Source: CAYJPV01 sp964547975 (GTDB lineage: Bacteria > Acidobacteriota > Vicinamibacteria > Vicinamibacterales > JAKQTR01). Taken from it: 20,943 bases of DNA. Location of the stretch: assembly GCA_964547975.1 (NCBI GenBank), contig CAZJRM010000077.1:1-20943 (forward strand), read 5' to 3'. Below the pieces are notes generated by a model. The model was not told where the DNA came from. It worked only from the letters and a program-made list of their open reading frames with translations, and ran no database searches. Below are positions 15,012 through 20,943 of the stretch, one piece after another; positions within the stretch are counted from its first letter, which is position 1, and every line of letters begins with the position of its first letter. The translations under genes and the position numbers were made by a program.

Positions 15012-16457
15012 ATGAAATCCTTCCTCGACGCCGACTTCCTGCTGCAGAGTGACGTAGCCTCGGATCTCTATCACTCCAGGGCCGAATCGCTGCCGATCAT
15101 CGACTACCACTGCCACCTGTCGCCCGCGCAGATGGCGACGAACCACCGCTTCCGGAGCATCACGGAGGCGTGGCTGGACGGCGACCACTACAAGTGGCGC
15201 GCGATGCGGTCCAATGGCGTGCCCGAACGGTTCTGCACGGGCAATGGCAGCGACTGGGAGAAGTTCGAGGCGTGGGCGGCCACGGTGCCCGACACGCTGC
15301 GCAACCCGCTCTACCACTGGACGCACATGGAGCTCCGCCGCCCGTTCGGCATCACTGACCTGCTGTCGCCCGCGACGGCCCGGTCGGTGTTCGACCGCGC
15401 GAACGAACGGATGCTGGAGCCCGCGTTCACCACGATGGGCCTGCTCGAGGGATTCCGCGTGGCCGTGGTGTGCACCACCGACGACCCGGTCGACGACCTC
15501 GCCTCGCACAAGGTGCTCGCCGCGCGAACCGACCCGTTCACGCACGTGTATCCCACGTGGCGGCCCGACAAGGCGTTCGCCGTCCACGACCCCGCGGCCT
15601 TCAACGCGTGGATCACGAGGCTGGAACAGGCCGCGAATACGAGCATCGCGACCTTCGCGCAGTTCCTCCAGGCGATGAAGGCGCGCCACGACTTCTTCCA
15701 CGAGATGGGCTGCCGCGCCTCCGACCACGGCCTCGAGACCATGTTCGCGGATGCGTGGGACCAGGCGGGTGTTGACGCGGCGTTCGATCGTGTCCGCCGC
15801 GGCATGGCCCTGGACGAGGGCGCGGTGCGCGCGTTGCGGTCGGCGATGCTCCACGAACTGGCGATCTTCGACCACGCGCGCGGCTGGGCGCAGCAGTTCC
15901 ACCTCGGCGCCCTGCGCAACAACAACGCGCGGCTGCTCCGGACGCTCGGCCCCGACACGGGGTTCGACTCGATCGGCGACTTCGAGATCGCGCGGCCCCT
16001 GTCCAGGTTCCTCGACCGCCTCGACGACACCAACCAGCTCGCGAAGACGATCCTCTACAACCTGAACCCCCGTGACAACGAACTCATCGGCACGATGATC
16101 GGCAACTTCCAGGACGGCTCGGTGCCCGGCAAGATGCAGTACGGCTCGGCCTGGTGGTTCCTCGACCAGGGCGACGGCATGACGAAGCAGATGGACGCGT
16201 TGTCCAACCTGGGCCTGCTGTCGCGGTTCGTGGGCATGGTGACCGATTCGCGCAGCTTCCTGTCCTACTCGCGCCACGAGTACTTCCGCCGCCTGCTCTG
16301 CAACCTCGTCGGCGAAGACGTGCGCAAGGGCCTGCTGCCCGACGACCGCGGCCTGCTGGGCCGCCTGGTCGAGAACGTCTGCTTCTTCAACGCGCGCGAC
16401 TACTTCGGCTTCCCGCTCGGCGCGGCAGCCGACGGCGTGGACAGGGCTGGGGAATAG
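15012..16457 (+). CDS. uxaC: Glucuronate isomerase (uronate isomerase)
   Basis: The 481-residue enzyme converts D-glucuronate to D-fructuronate and D-galacturonate to D-tagaturonate, the first cytosolic step of the isomerase pathway. The amidohydrolase-like barrel shows the metal motif IDYHCHLSP (His33, His35), CTTDDPVDDL, the conserved HDFFHEMGCRASDHG block, and the highly conserved C-terminal run KMQYGSAWWFLDQGDGM followed by SNLGLLSRFVGMVTDSRSFL and SRHEYFRR. The length matches the family (about 470). GGAG at 15003-15006 precedes ATG 15012. It is cotranscribed with the upstream dehydrogenase, and its transcript likely ends at the terminator at 16566. The later pathway enzymes (mannonate or altronate dehydratase, KDG kinase, aldolase) are not in the window. 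Confidence 0.96.
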   Translation: MKSFLDADFLLQSDVASDLYHSRAESLPIIDYHCHLSPAQMATNHRFRSITEAWLDGDHYKWRAMRSNGVPERFCTGNGSDWEKFEAWAATVPDTLRNPLYHWTHMELRRPFGITDLLSPATARSVFDRANERMLEPAFTTMGLLEGFRVAVVCTTDDPVDDLASHKVLAARTDPFTHVYPTWRPDKAFAVHDPAAFNAWITRLEQAANTSIATFAQFLQAMKARHDFFHEMGCRASDHGLETMFADAWDQAGVDAAFDRVRRGMALDEGAVRALRSAMLHELAIFDHARGWAQQFHLGALRNNNARLLRTLGPDTGFDSIGDFEIARPLSRFLDRLDDTNQLAKTILYNLNPRDNELIGTMIGNFQDGSVPGKMQYGSAWWFLDQGDGMTKQMDALSNLGLLSRFVGMVTDSRSFLSYSRHEYFRRLLCNLVGEDVRKGLLPDDRGLLGRLVENVCFFNARDYFGFPLGAAADGVDRAGE

Positions 16458-16469
16458 GCGAGAGGTTCT

Positions 16470-16526
16470 GGGGATTGGGGGTTGGGGGTTGGGGATTGGG
16501 GATTGGGGATTGGGGGTTGAGGGATT
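16470..16526. repeat. Heptad tandem repeat array D (GGGGRTT), G-quadruplex-prone
   Basis: Seven perfect 7-bp units run from 16470 to 16518 (GGGGATT or GGGGGTT), followed by an 8-bp degenerate unit. It starts 12 nt after the TAG stop of uxaC. On the plus strand, which is the uxaC mRNA sense, it carries seven G4-5 tracts separated by 2-3 nt. Confidence 0.9.
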
Positions 16527-16539
16527 GGACTGACGTGGC

Positions 16540-16557
16540 GCAGGGCTTCAGCCCTGC
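16540..16557. repeat. REP-like palindrome
   Basis: GCAGGGCTTCAGCCCTGC is identical to the core at 8149-8166. The flanks (GTGGC before, TGA shortly after) also match that copy, showing a dispersed element rather than a chance palindrome. Confidence 0.85.
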
Positions 16558-16565
16558 ATGATAGG

Positions 16566-16597
16566 AGGGGCTGGCGGATGCCAGCCCCTTTCTGTTT
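16566..16597 (+). terminator. Intrinsic terminator of the uxaC transcript
   Basis: AGGGGCTGGC (16566-16575) pairs with GCCAGCCCCT (16580-16589) around the loop GGAT. It is followed by TTCTGTTT, giving a 10-bp GC-rich stem with a T-rich tail on the plus strand. Confidence 0.75.
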
Positions 16598-16603
16598 CGT
16601 GCC

Positions 16604-16652
16604 GGAAGCCGGAAGCCGGAAGCCGGAAGCCGTGAGCCGTGAGCCGCGAGCC
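16604..16652. repeat. Heptad tandem repeat array E (GGAAGCC/GTGAGCC)
   Basis: Seven units: four GGAAGCC, two GTGAGCC, one GCGAGCC, then TGTC and the reversed TAG stop of the glucuronokinase gene at 16657. In that gene's direction the array starts 4 nt after the stop. Unit and junction match array A. Confidence 0.9.
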
Positions 16653-16656
16653 TGTC

Positions 16657-17664
16657 CTATTCCACGATAGGTACGATCGTTCGCGACCCGATCTCCGCCA
16701 GCGCCGACTTCACCCGCGCGAACATCCCCTCGTCTTCGTAGGTGCCGACGATGGCGCCGCCCGAACCGGCGAAGGTCGCCGTGGCGCCGCACCGGCGCGC
16801 GGTCTCGACCATCGCGACCTGCCATGGCGCGAGCGCGTAGATGCCGCGCCGGGTGTCGAATCCCGTGTTCATCAGCTCGCCGAAACGTGTCCCGTCACCC
16901 GCGAGCAGCGCCTCGCGTGCGTGCAGTGCGAGGTCCGCGAACGTCTTCATCGCGTTCACGACGGCCGGTTCGCCGCGATCGAACCGTTCGCGGATGTTGT
17001 TGTGGAACAGCTCCGTCGGCTCGCTGAGCGCGTCGTGGTACGCGAGGTAGATGTTGGGCAGGAGCGTCGTGGGCAGTCGCTCGTAGTCGTAACACGTGAA
17101 CCCCACGACGTCGCGCGCGCGATCCAGGCCGAAATCCATGTAGACGAGCTTCTCGTAGATCTGGATGACGCGGTCCTGCAGACCGCCCATGATCCCGAGT
17201 TCTTCACGCTCGACCCGCAGGACGAACGACGGCTGCGCCTCGATGGGCATCGACACGCCGTAGAACTCCATGAGGCTCCGGAGCGTGGCGACAATGATGG
17301 CGCTCGACCCTGCCATGCCGACCTGGCGCGGGATGTTGGTCGTGTAACGCACCGAGAAGTTGCGGTCGTGCAGCGAGATGCCCTGCGCGTTGCAGTAGTC
17401 CACGAACCGCTTGATCGTGGCCTTCACGAGGCGGATGCCGCCGTAGTAACCGTGCAGGCGAACATCTTTGGCGAGGTCGTGAATCGAGCCGAACACGGCG
17501 CGATCACCTTCGGCCAGCACGATGTCCACCGAGTCCCACTCGTAGAGGACGACCTCGGCCCAGAAGTTGCGCACGATGACCGAGATGGTGCGGCCGTTGT
17601 AGCCGTCCGACGGGTTGCCGACGAGGCCGGCGCGGGCGTAGGCGCGTTTACGCGTGAGGAACAT
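16657..17664 (-). CDS. GHMP kinase, plant-type glucuronokinase homologue
   Basis: The 335-residue protein is a GHMP-superfamily sugar-1-kinase. Motif 1 is ARAGLVGNPSDGYNGRTIS (10-28), the ATP-binding motif 2 is TNIPRQVGMAGSSAII (109-124), and motif 3 is ATFAGSGGAIVGT (296-308). Several blocks closely resemble, from memory, Arabidopsis glucuronokinase: GYYGGIRL (72-79), DYC-x4-GI-x-LH (89-99), ELGIMGGLQDRV (155-166), VYMDF (174-178), ELMNTGFDTRR (263-273) and MVETARRCGA (285-294). That enzyme makes D-glucuronate-1-phosphate from glucuronate and ATP. The ATG at 17664 matches the family N-terminus; upstream in-frame sequence lies inside galU. It overlaps galU by 17 nt, implying coupled translation. 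With a uridylyltransferase next door, the pair would give UDP-glucuronate. Galacturonokinase or another sugar kinase is the alternative. Confidence 0.88.
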   Translation of the reverse strand: MFLTRKRAYARAGLVGNPSDGYNGRTISVIVRNFWAEVVLYEWDSVDIVLAEGDRAVFGSIHDLAKDVRLHGYYGGIRLVKATIKRFVDYCNAQGISLHDRNFSVRYTTNIPRQVGMAGSSAIIVATLRSLMEFYGVSMPIEAQPSFVLRVEREELGIMGGLQDRVIQIYEKLVYMDFGLDRARDVVGFTCYDYERLPTTLLPNIYLAYHDALSEPTELFHNNIRERFDRGEPAVVNAMKTFADLALHAREALLAGDGTRFGELMNTGFDTRRGIYALAPWQVAMVETARRCGATATFAGSGGAIVGTYEDEGMFARVKSALAEIGSRTIVPIVE

Positions 17665-18538
17665 TGAGGAGTTGCTCCAGATGGCGCCGCAGTTCCGCCC
17701 CGTGGCGGGGATCGGCGAGCGCGAACTCGACGAAAGCCTGGAAGTACGCGTCGAAGTTGCCGATGTCGTAACGGCGTTCGTGCGCGCCGAGCGTGACGCC
17801 GTAGGCGCGGCCTCCACCCTGGATGACGGACCGGATGGCGTCGGTCAGCTGGATTTCGCCGCCTTTGCCCGGCGCCGTCTGGGCCAGCGCGTCGAAGATC
17901 GACGGAGCGAGCACGTAGCGCGCCGCGATCGCGAACCGGCTCGGCGCCTCCTCCGGCGAGGGCTTCTCAACGACGTCCGCGATCTCGAAGATGTCGCCGG
18001 TCGTGCGCGGCTTCGCGATGCCGTAGTGACTGACCTCCTCGATCGGCACTTCTTCGAACGCGATGACGGCGGCGGCATTCTTCTCGATGAACGTCCGCTT
18101 CATCCGGCCGACGACGTCGCTTTCGGCGTTCATGCCGATGATCGAATCGCCGAGCGCGACGACGAACGGCCGCTGGCCGACGAACGATTTCGCGCAGAGC
18201 ACCGCGTGGCCGAGTCCCAGCGTCTGGCGCTGCCGCGTGTAGAAGTACTGCACCCGCGCCCGTTCGAACTCGAGTTCGGAGAGCAGTTCCTCCTTGCCCG
18301 TGTCGCGGAGCGTGTGGATGAGCTCCGGGTTGAGATCGAAGTGGTTTTCGATCGACGCCTTGCCGGGGCCCGTGATGAAGAGTACTTCCCGCATGCCGAC
18401 GCGGGTCAGTTCTTCGACGACGTACTGCACGACCGGCTTGCGGCCGACGGGCAGCATCTCCTTGGGCTGGGACTTGGTGGCGGGCAGGAGCCGGGTGCCG
18501 AGGCCGGCAACGGGGACGACGGCGATATCGATGTCCAT
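17648..18538 (-). CDS. galU: UTP-glucose-1-phosphate uridylyltransferase (GalU family)
   Basis: The 296-residue protein has the nucleotidyltransferase signature VAGLGTRLLPATKSQPKEML (10-29), with Arg16 and Lys26 as the expected UTP/catalytic residues. It also has the GalU blocks VLFITGPGKASIENHFD, RQRQTLGLGHAVLCAK, FVVALGDSII, SHYGIAKP, VVEKPSPEEAPS, GKGGEIQLTDAI and RRYDIGNFDAYFQAFVEF. GalU makes UDP-glucose from glucose-1-phosphate and UTP. Because it overlaps the glucuronokinase gene by 17 nt, it may instead, or also, act on glucuronate-1-phosphate to give UDP-glucuronate, as plant UDP-sugar pyrophosphorylase does; this is inference. ATG 18538 is preferred because it gives the normal N-terminal length; ATG 18544 is two codons upstream. 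Neither has a strong ribosome site. It diverges from the GH105 gene. Confidence 0.92.
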   Translation of the reverse strand: MDIDIAVVPVAGLGTRLLPATKSQPKEMLPVGRKPVVQYVVEELTRVGMREVLFITGPGKASIENHFDLNPELIHTLRDTGKEELLSELEFERARVQYFYTRQRQTLGLGHAVLCAKSFVGQRPFVVALGDSIIGMNAESDVVGRMKRTFIEKNAAAVIAFEEVPIEEVSHYGIAKPRTTGDIFEIADVVEKPSPEEAPSRFAIAARYVLAPSIFDALAQTAPGKGGEIQLTDAIRSVIQGGGRAYGVTLGAHERRYDIGNFDAYFQAFVEFALADPRHGAELRRHLEQLLNVPHA

Positions 18539-18688
18539 AAGCATGAATGACAGCGGAATAGGGACGCGGACGGTCCGGAAAACAGGCGAGAGAATTCTAG
18601 CAGACCTGCACGGCCGGCTGCCCGCGATCGGGGATAATGGGGCGCGCGCGGGCCCGAACGGGTGGTGGCCCGGCGCGGAGGCTTGTCC
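18539..18688. promoter_or_regulatory. Divergent intergenic region galU / GH105 with candidate promoter
   Basis: GATAAT (18633-18638) on the plus strand is a good -10 candidate about 50 nt before the GH105 start, though no clear -35 is visible 17 nt upstream. GGAGG at 18677-18681 is the GH105 ribosome site, 7 nt before ATG 18689. Being shared by two uronate gene pairs, this is where a uronate-responsive operator might lie. I see no obvious palindromic operator. Confidence 0.45.
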
Positions 18689-19804
18689 ATGAATCGCAGG
18701 TGTCTCGTCGCCCTTGTCCTCGCAGGCCTGGTTCCGGTGGTTGCGGCCGCGCAGCCCGCTGCGCCGTCCGCGCCGTTTTCGCCCGCCATCGAGAAGGCGG
18801 CTATCACGAAAGCCATGACCGCTGCCGCCGACTGGCAGCTCTCGCATCCCTCGGGCCACGCGCCGTACGACTGGACGCAGGCCGCGTTCTACACCGGCAT
18901 GATGGCGCTGACGACGGTGTCGCCCGATCCGAAATACGTCGGCGCGATGCGCGACATGGGTTATCGCAACAACTGGCGGCCCGGCCTGCGGCCGGGTCAC
19001 GCGGACGATTACGCGGTGGTCGCGACTTACGTGGCGCTGTATCAGATCGACAAGGACCCGAAGTACCTGACGGCGGGACGGGCGCTGTTCGATTACCTCG
19101 CGGTGTATCCGTACACCGAGTCGCTGAAGTTCGAGAACCGCATCGAGACACGCGAGTGGGCGTGGTGCGATGCGCTCTTCATGGGGCCGCCGCCGCTGGT
19201 GGCGATGTCGGCGGCGACCGGCGACAAGAAGTATCTCGATCTGTCGAACCGCCTCTGGTGGAAGGTCACCGAGTACCTCTACGACAAGACCGAGCACCTC
19301 TACTTCCGCGACAGCCGCTACTTCGACCAGAAGACGCCGAGCGGCCGCAAGGTGTTCTGGAGCCGCGGCAACGGCTGGGTGTACGCGGGCCTCGCGCGCG
19401 TGATTCGCGACATGCCGGCGGATTATCCCGACCGCCCGAAGTACATCGCGCTCTTCAAGGAAATGACGACCGCCGTGCTGGCGACGCAGGGCGAGGACGG
19501 CTACTGGCGCTCGAGCCTGCTCGACGCGGCAAGCCGGCCGAATCCCGAGACGAGCGGCACGGGTTTCTTCACCTACGGGCTCGCGTGGGGCATGAACAAC
19601 GGCCTCATCGATCGCGCGGTGGCCGAGCCGGCCGTGAAGCGCGGGTGGACGGCGCTCGTGAACGCCATGCGGCCCGATGGCATGCTCGGCTGGGTGCAGC
19701 CCATCGGCGCCGAGCCCGGCGCGACGACCGCCGACACGACCGAGGTGTTCGGCGTGGGCGCGTTCCTGCTCGCGGGCTCCGAGGTCGTCAAGATTGCTCG
19801 CTGA
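18689..19804 (+). CDS. GH105 unsaturated uronyl hydrolase (YteR/YesR-like), exported
   Basis: The 371-residue protein has a signal peptide (1-21, VALVLAGLVPVVAAAQ) followed by an alpha6/alpha6-barrel glycosidase. Family blocks are DWTQAAFYTGMMALT (61-75), GHADDYAVVATYVALYQ, the catalytic-site segment WAWCDALFMGPPPL with Asp161 (equivalent to YteR Asp143), FWSRGNGWVYAGLARV (223-238) and ETSGTGFFTYGLAWGMNNG. GH105 enzymes hydrate the 4,5-unsaturated uronic acid left by polysaccharide lyases and release it from rhamnogalacturonan-type or other uronate oligosaccharides. Here that would happen in the periplasm. ATG 18689 is chosen from the ribosome site and signal peptide. Its last 11 nt overlap the start of the Ldh2-type gene. 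GH88 is the nearest alternative family but is less like the CDALFM and RGNGW motifs. Confidence 0.9.
   Translation: MNRRCLVALVLAGLVPVVAAAQPAAPSAPFSPAIEKAAITKAMTAAADWQLSHPSGHAPYDWTQAAFYTGMMALTTVSPDPKYVGAMRDMGYRNNWRPGLRPGHADDYAVVATYVALYQIDKDPKYLTAGRALFDYLAVYPYTESLKFENRIETREWAWCDALFMGPPPLVAMSAATGDKKYLDLSNRLWWKVTEYLYDKTEHLYFRDSRYFDQKTPSGRKVFWSRGNGWVYAGLARVIRDMPADYPDRPKYIALFKEMTTAVLATQGEDGYWRSSLLDAASRPNPETSGTGFFTYGLAWGMNNGLIDRAVAEPAVKRGWTALVNAMRPDGMLGWVQPIGAEPGATTADTTEVFGVGAFLLAGSEVVKIAR
19781..19784 (+). promoter_or_regulatory. Ribosome binding site deciding the TTG start of the Ldh2-type gene
   Basis: GAGG lies 9 nt before TTG 19794. No ATG or GTG in this frame lies within a sensible distance of the family N-terminus. 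Confidence 0.5.
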
Positions 19805-20816
19805 GGTCTCGCGAGAGCGCCTGGCGGCGGTCGTTCGCGACGCCATCGTGGGCGCAGGCGTGCCGCCGCCGATTGCCGGCATCGAAGCCGACGTGATGGT
19901 GGACGCCGACCTGTGCGGCGTGCCGTCGCACGGCGTGCTGATGCTGCCGCGGCTGCTGGCCGCGCTGCGCGAGGGGCGGGCGGCGACGAACCCGGCGCTG
20001 ACGCTGGTGCGCGACAGCGGCGCGACGTGCGTGCTGGACGGCGCGAACGGGCCCGGGCGTTACGTCTCGATCTGCGCGATGGACCACGCCGTCGCGAAGG
20101 CGCGCGCGTTCGGCATCGGCGCGTGCCTGGCGGTGCGCACGACGCACTGGGGGCGCGCGCACGCGTACGCGGTGCACGCCGCGCGGCAGGGCGTCATTGG
20201 CCTCTGCACGACCAACGCGATTCCCACGCTCGCGCCCGCGGGCGCGACGCATGCGATTCTCGGGAACAACCCGCTGGCGATTGCGGTGCCGCGGGGTGAG
20301 GGCGCCGATCCGCTCGTGCTCGACATCGCGATGACGCAGGCGGCGTTCGGCAAGGTGGCAACCTGGCGTCGCGAAGGGCGGCCGGTGCCGCCCGACTGGG
20401 GTTTCGACGCGAACGGGAGGCCGACCGACGATGCGGCGACGATCCTGGCGTCGGGGATGTTGTCACCGATGGGCGGGCACAAGGGCCTCGGCCTCGCGCT
20501 GATGATGGAGTTGCTGACGGCGGGGTTGGCCAACAGCTTCTTCGGTCACGAGATCGTGGAGCGCGATCGGTCGGGGGTCGATCCCGACGCGTCGAAGTTC
20601 TTCATCGCGATCGACGCCGGCGCGTTCGGCGACGCGGCGGCGTTCGCGCGCCGCGTGGACGAGTTGGTGGCGTGGATCAAGAGCACCGAGGCGGCCGAGG
20701 AGGTACTGGCGCCGGGCGAACGCGGCTGGGCCGCGCGGGACCACAATCTCGCCCACGGCATCCCGCTCCACGACGCGATCGTGCAGCAGCTGGCGGCGGT
20801 GGGAGTGAACGTGTAG
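19794..20816 (+). CDS. Ldh2/malate-lactate dehydrogenase family oxidoreductase
   Basis: The 340-residue protein belongs to the Ldh_2 family of NAD(P)H-dependent 2-oxo-acid reductases, which includes YiaK (2,3-diketogulonate reductase), ureidoglycolate dehydrogenase and B. subtilis YjmC. Visible landmarks are CGVPSHGVLMLPRL with catalytic His46, GRYVSICAMDHAVAKAR, the THWGRAHAYAVHAA segment, TTNAIPTLAPAG, ILGNNPLAIAVPRG, LVLDIAMTQAAFGKV and LSPMGGHKGLGLALMMELL. YjmC lies in the B. subtilis uronate locus beside a uronate isomerase, so reduction of an oxo-uronate or keto-deoxy acid from the GH105 product is a reasonable guess. The gene uses a TTG start and overlaps the GH105 stop by 11 nt, so translation is probably coupled. 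It is cytosolic. The exact substrate cannot be read from sequence. Confidence 0.9.
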   Translation: MLAEVSRERLAAVVRDAIVGAGVPPPIAGIEADVMVDADLCGVPSHGVLMLPRLLAALREGRAATNPALTLVRDSGATCVLDGANGPGRYVSICAMDHAVAKARAFGIGACLAVRTTHWGRAHAYAVHAARQGVIGLCTTNAIPTLAPAGATHAILGNNPLAIAVPRGEGADPLVLDIAMTQAAFGKVATWRREGRPVPPDWGFDANGRPTDDAATILASGMLSPMGGHKGLGLALMMELLTAGLANSFFGHEIVERDRSGVDPDASKFFIAIDAGAFGDAAAFARRVDELVAWIKSTEAAEEVLAPGERGWAARDHNLAHGIPLHDAIVQQLAAVGVNV

Positions 20817-20875
20817 GCTCACGGCTCACGGCTCACGGCTCACGGCTCGCGGCTCGCGGCTTGGGGCCTGGGGCC
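20817..20875. repeat. Heptad tandem repeat array F (GCTCACG)
   Basis: It begins on the base after the TAG stop: four GCTCACG, two GCTCGCG, GCTTGGG, GCCTGGG, then GCC. This is the reverse complement of the GTGAGCC unit in arrays A and E, so in gene direction all three arrays have the same orientation. Confidence 0.9.
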
Positions 20876-20893
20876 AGATCAGGAAGGTGTGGG

Positions 20894-20911
20894 GCAGGGC
20901 TTGAGCCCTGC
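20894..20911. repeat. REP-like palindrome, variant copy
   Basis: GCAGGGCTTGAGCCCTGC differs by one base at the centre from the copies at 8149 and 16540, and has the same GTGG before and CTGA after it. The window ends in TAGCGC (20938-20943), which may begin a further element of the type seen at 12260. Confidence 0.8.
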
Positions 20912-20943
20912 CTGACCTGATGGCAACGCGAGAGCTGTAGCGC

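Noticed and set aside
14451..16277. A 608-codon minus-strand open frame opposite uxaC
   Set aside because: It is an antisense shadow of a highly conserved enzyme, with biased composition and no recognisable motif.
16470..16652. Tandem repeats considered as a CRISPR array
   Set aside because: The units are 7 bp with no spacers, and there are no cas genes nearby.

Overview
The window is high-GC, densely coded DNA from what looks like an environmental Acidobacteriota (Vicinamibacteria-like) genome. The lineage is an inference. It rests on a TonB-dependent receptor with an N-terminal carboxypeptidase-regulatory domain, secreted M3 and M28 peptidases, a Tat-exported CBM9-like protein, palindromes of the GCAGGGCTTCAGCCCTGC and TAGCGCCC types between genes, and 7-bp tandem repeats at gene ends. 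I see no rRNA, tRNA, CRISPR array, insertion sequence or phage gene.

Layout. Positions 1-3755 (minus strand) hold a methionine/aromatic aminotransferase (ybdL-like), a uridine kinase with an altered P-loop, and a TMTC-like membrane glycosyltransferase with C-terminal TPRs that runs off the left edge. Positions 3919-8102 (plus) hold a four-helix membrane protein of unknown function, a TonB-dependent receptor whose reading frame runs through a strong intrinsic terminator, and a SAM methyltransferase. Positions 8202-8825 (minus) hold an RRM RNA-binding protein followed by a tiny Lys/Arg-rich protein. Positions 9160-13857 hold a CBM9-like exported protein (minus), a Dcp-type M3 peptidase (plus) and an M28 carboxypeptidase-Q-like peptidase (minus). 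Dcp and M28 converge on a palindrome that supplies both stop codons.

Positions 13984-20816 form a uronate-metabolism neighbourhood. A Gfo/Idh/MocA dehydrogenase and glucuronate isomerase (uxaC) form one plus-strand pair. GalU and a kinase closely resembling plant glucuronokinase overlap as a minus-strand pair. A GH105 unsaturated-uronyl hydrolase and an Ldh2-type dehydrogenase overlap as a second plus-strand pair. The set suggests that uronates released outside the cytoplasm can be catabolised through UxaC or activated to uronate-1-phosphate and then UDP-glucuronate by kinase plus GalU. I consider this galU/glucuronokinase salvage module the most interesting system here.

The second theme is repeat structure. 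At least six 7-bp tandem arrays lie in the gaps between genes, several directly after a TAG stop codon and in the same orientation relative to the gene. Two are G-rich with quadruplex potential. REP-like palindromes occupy several convergent gene junctions.
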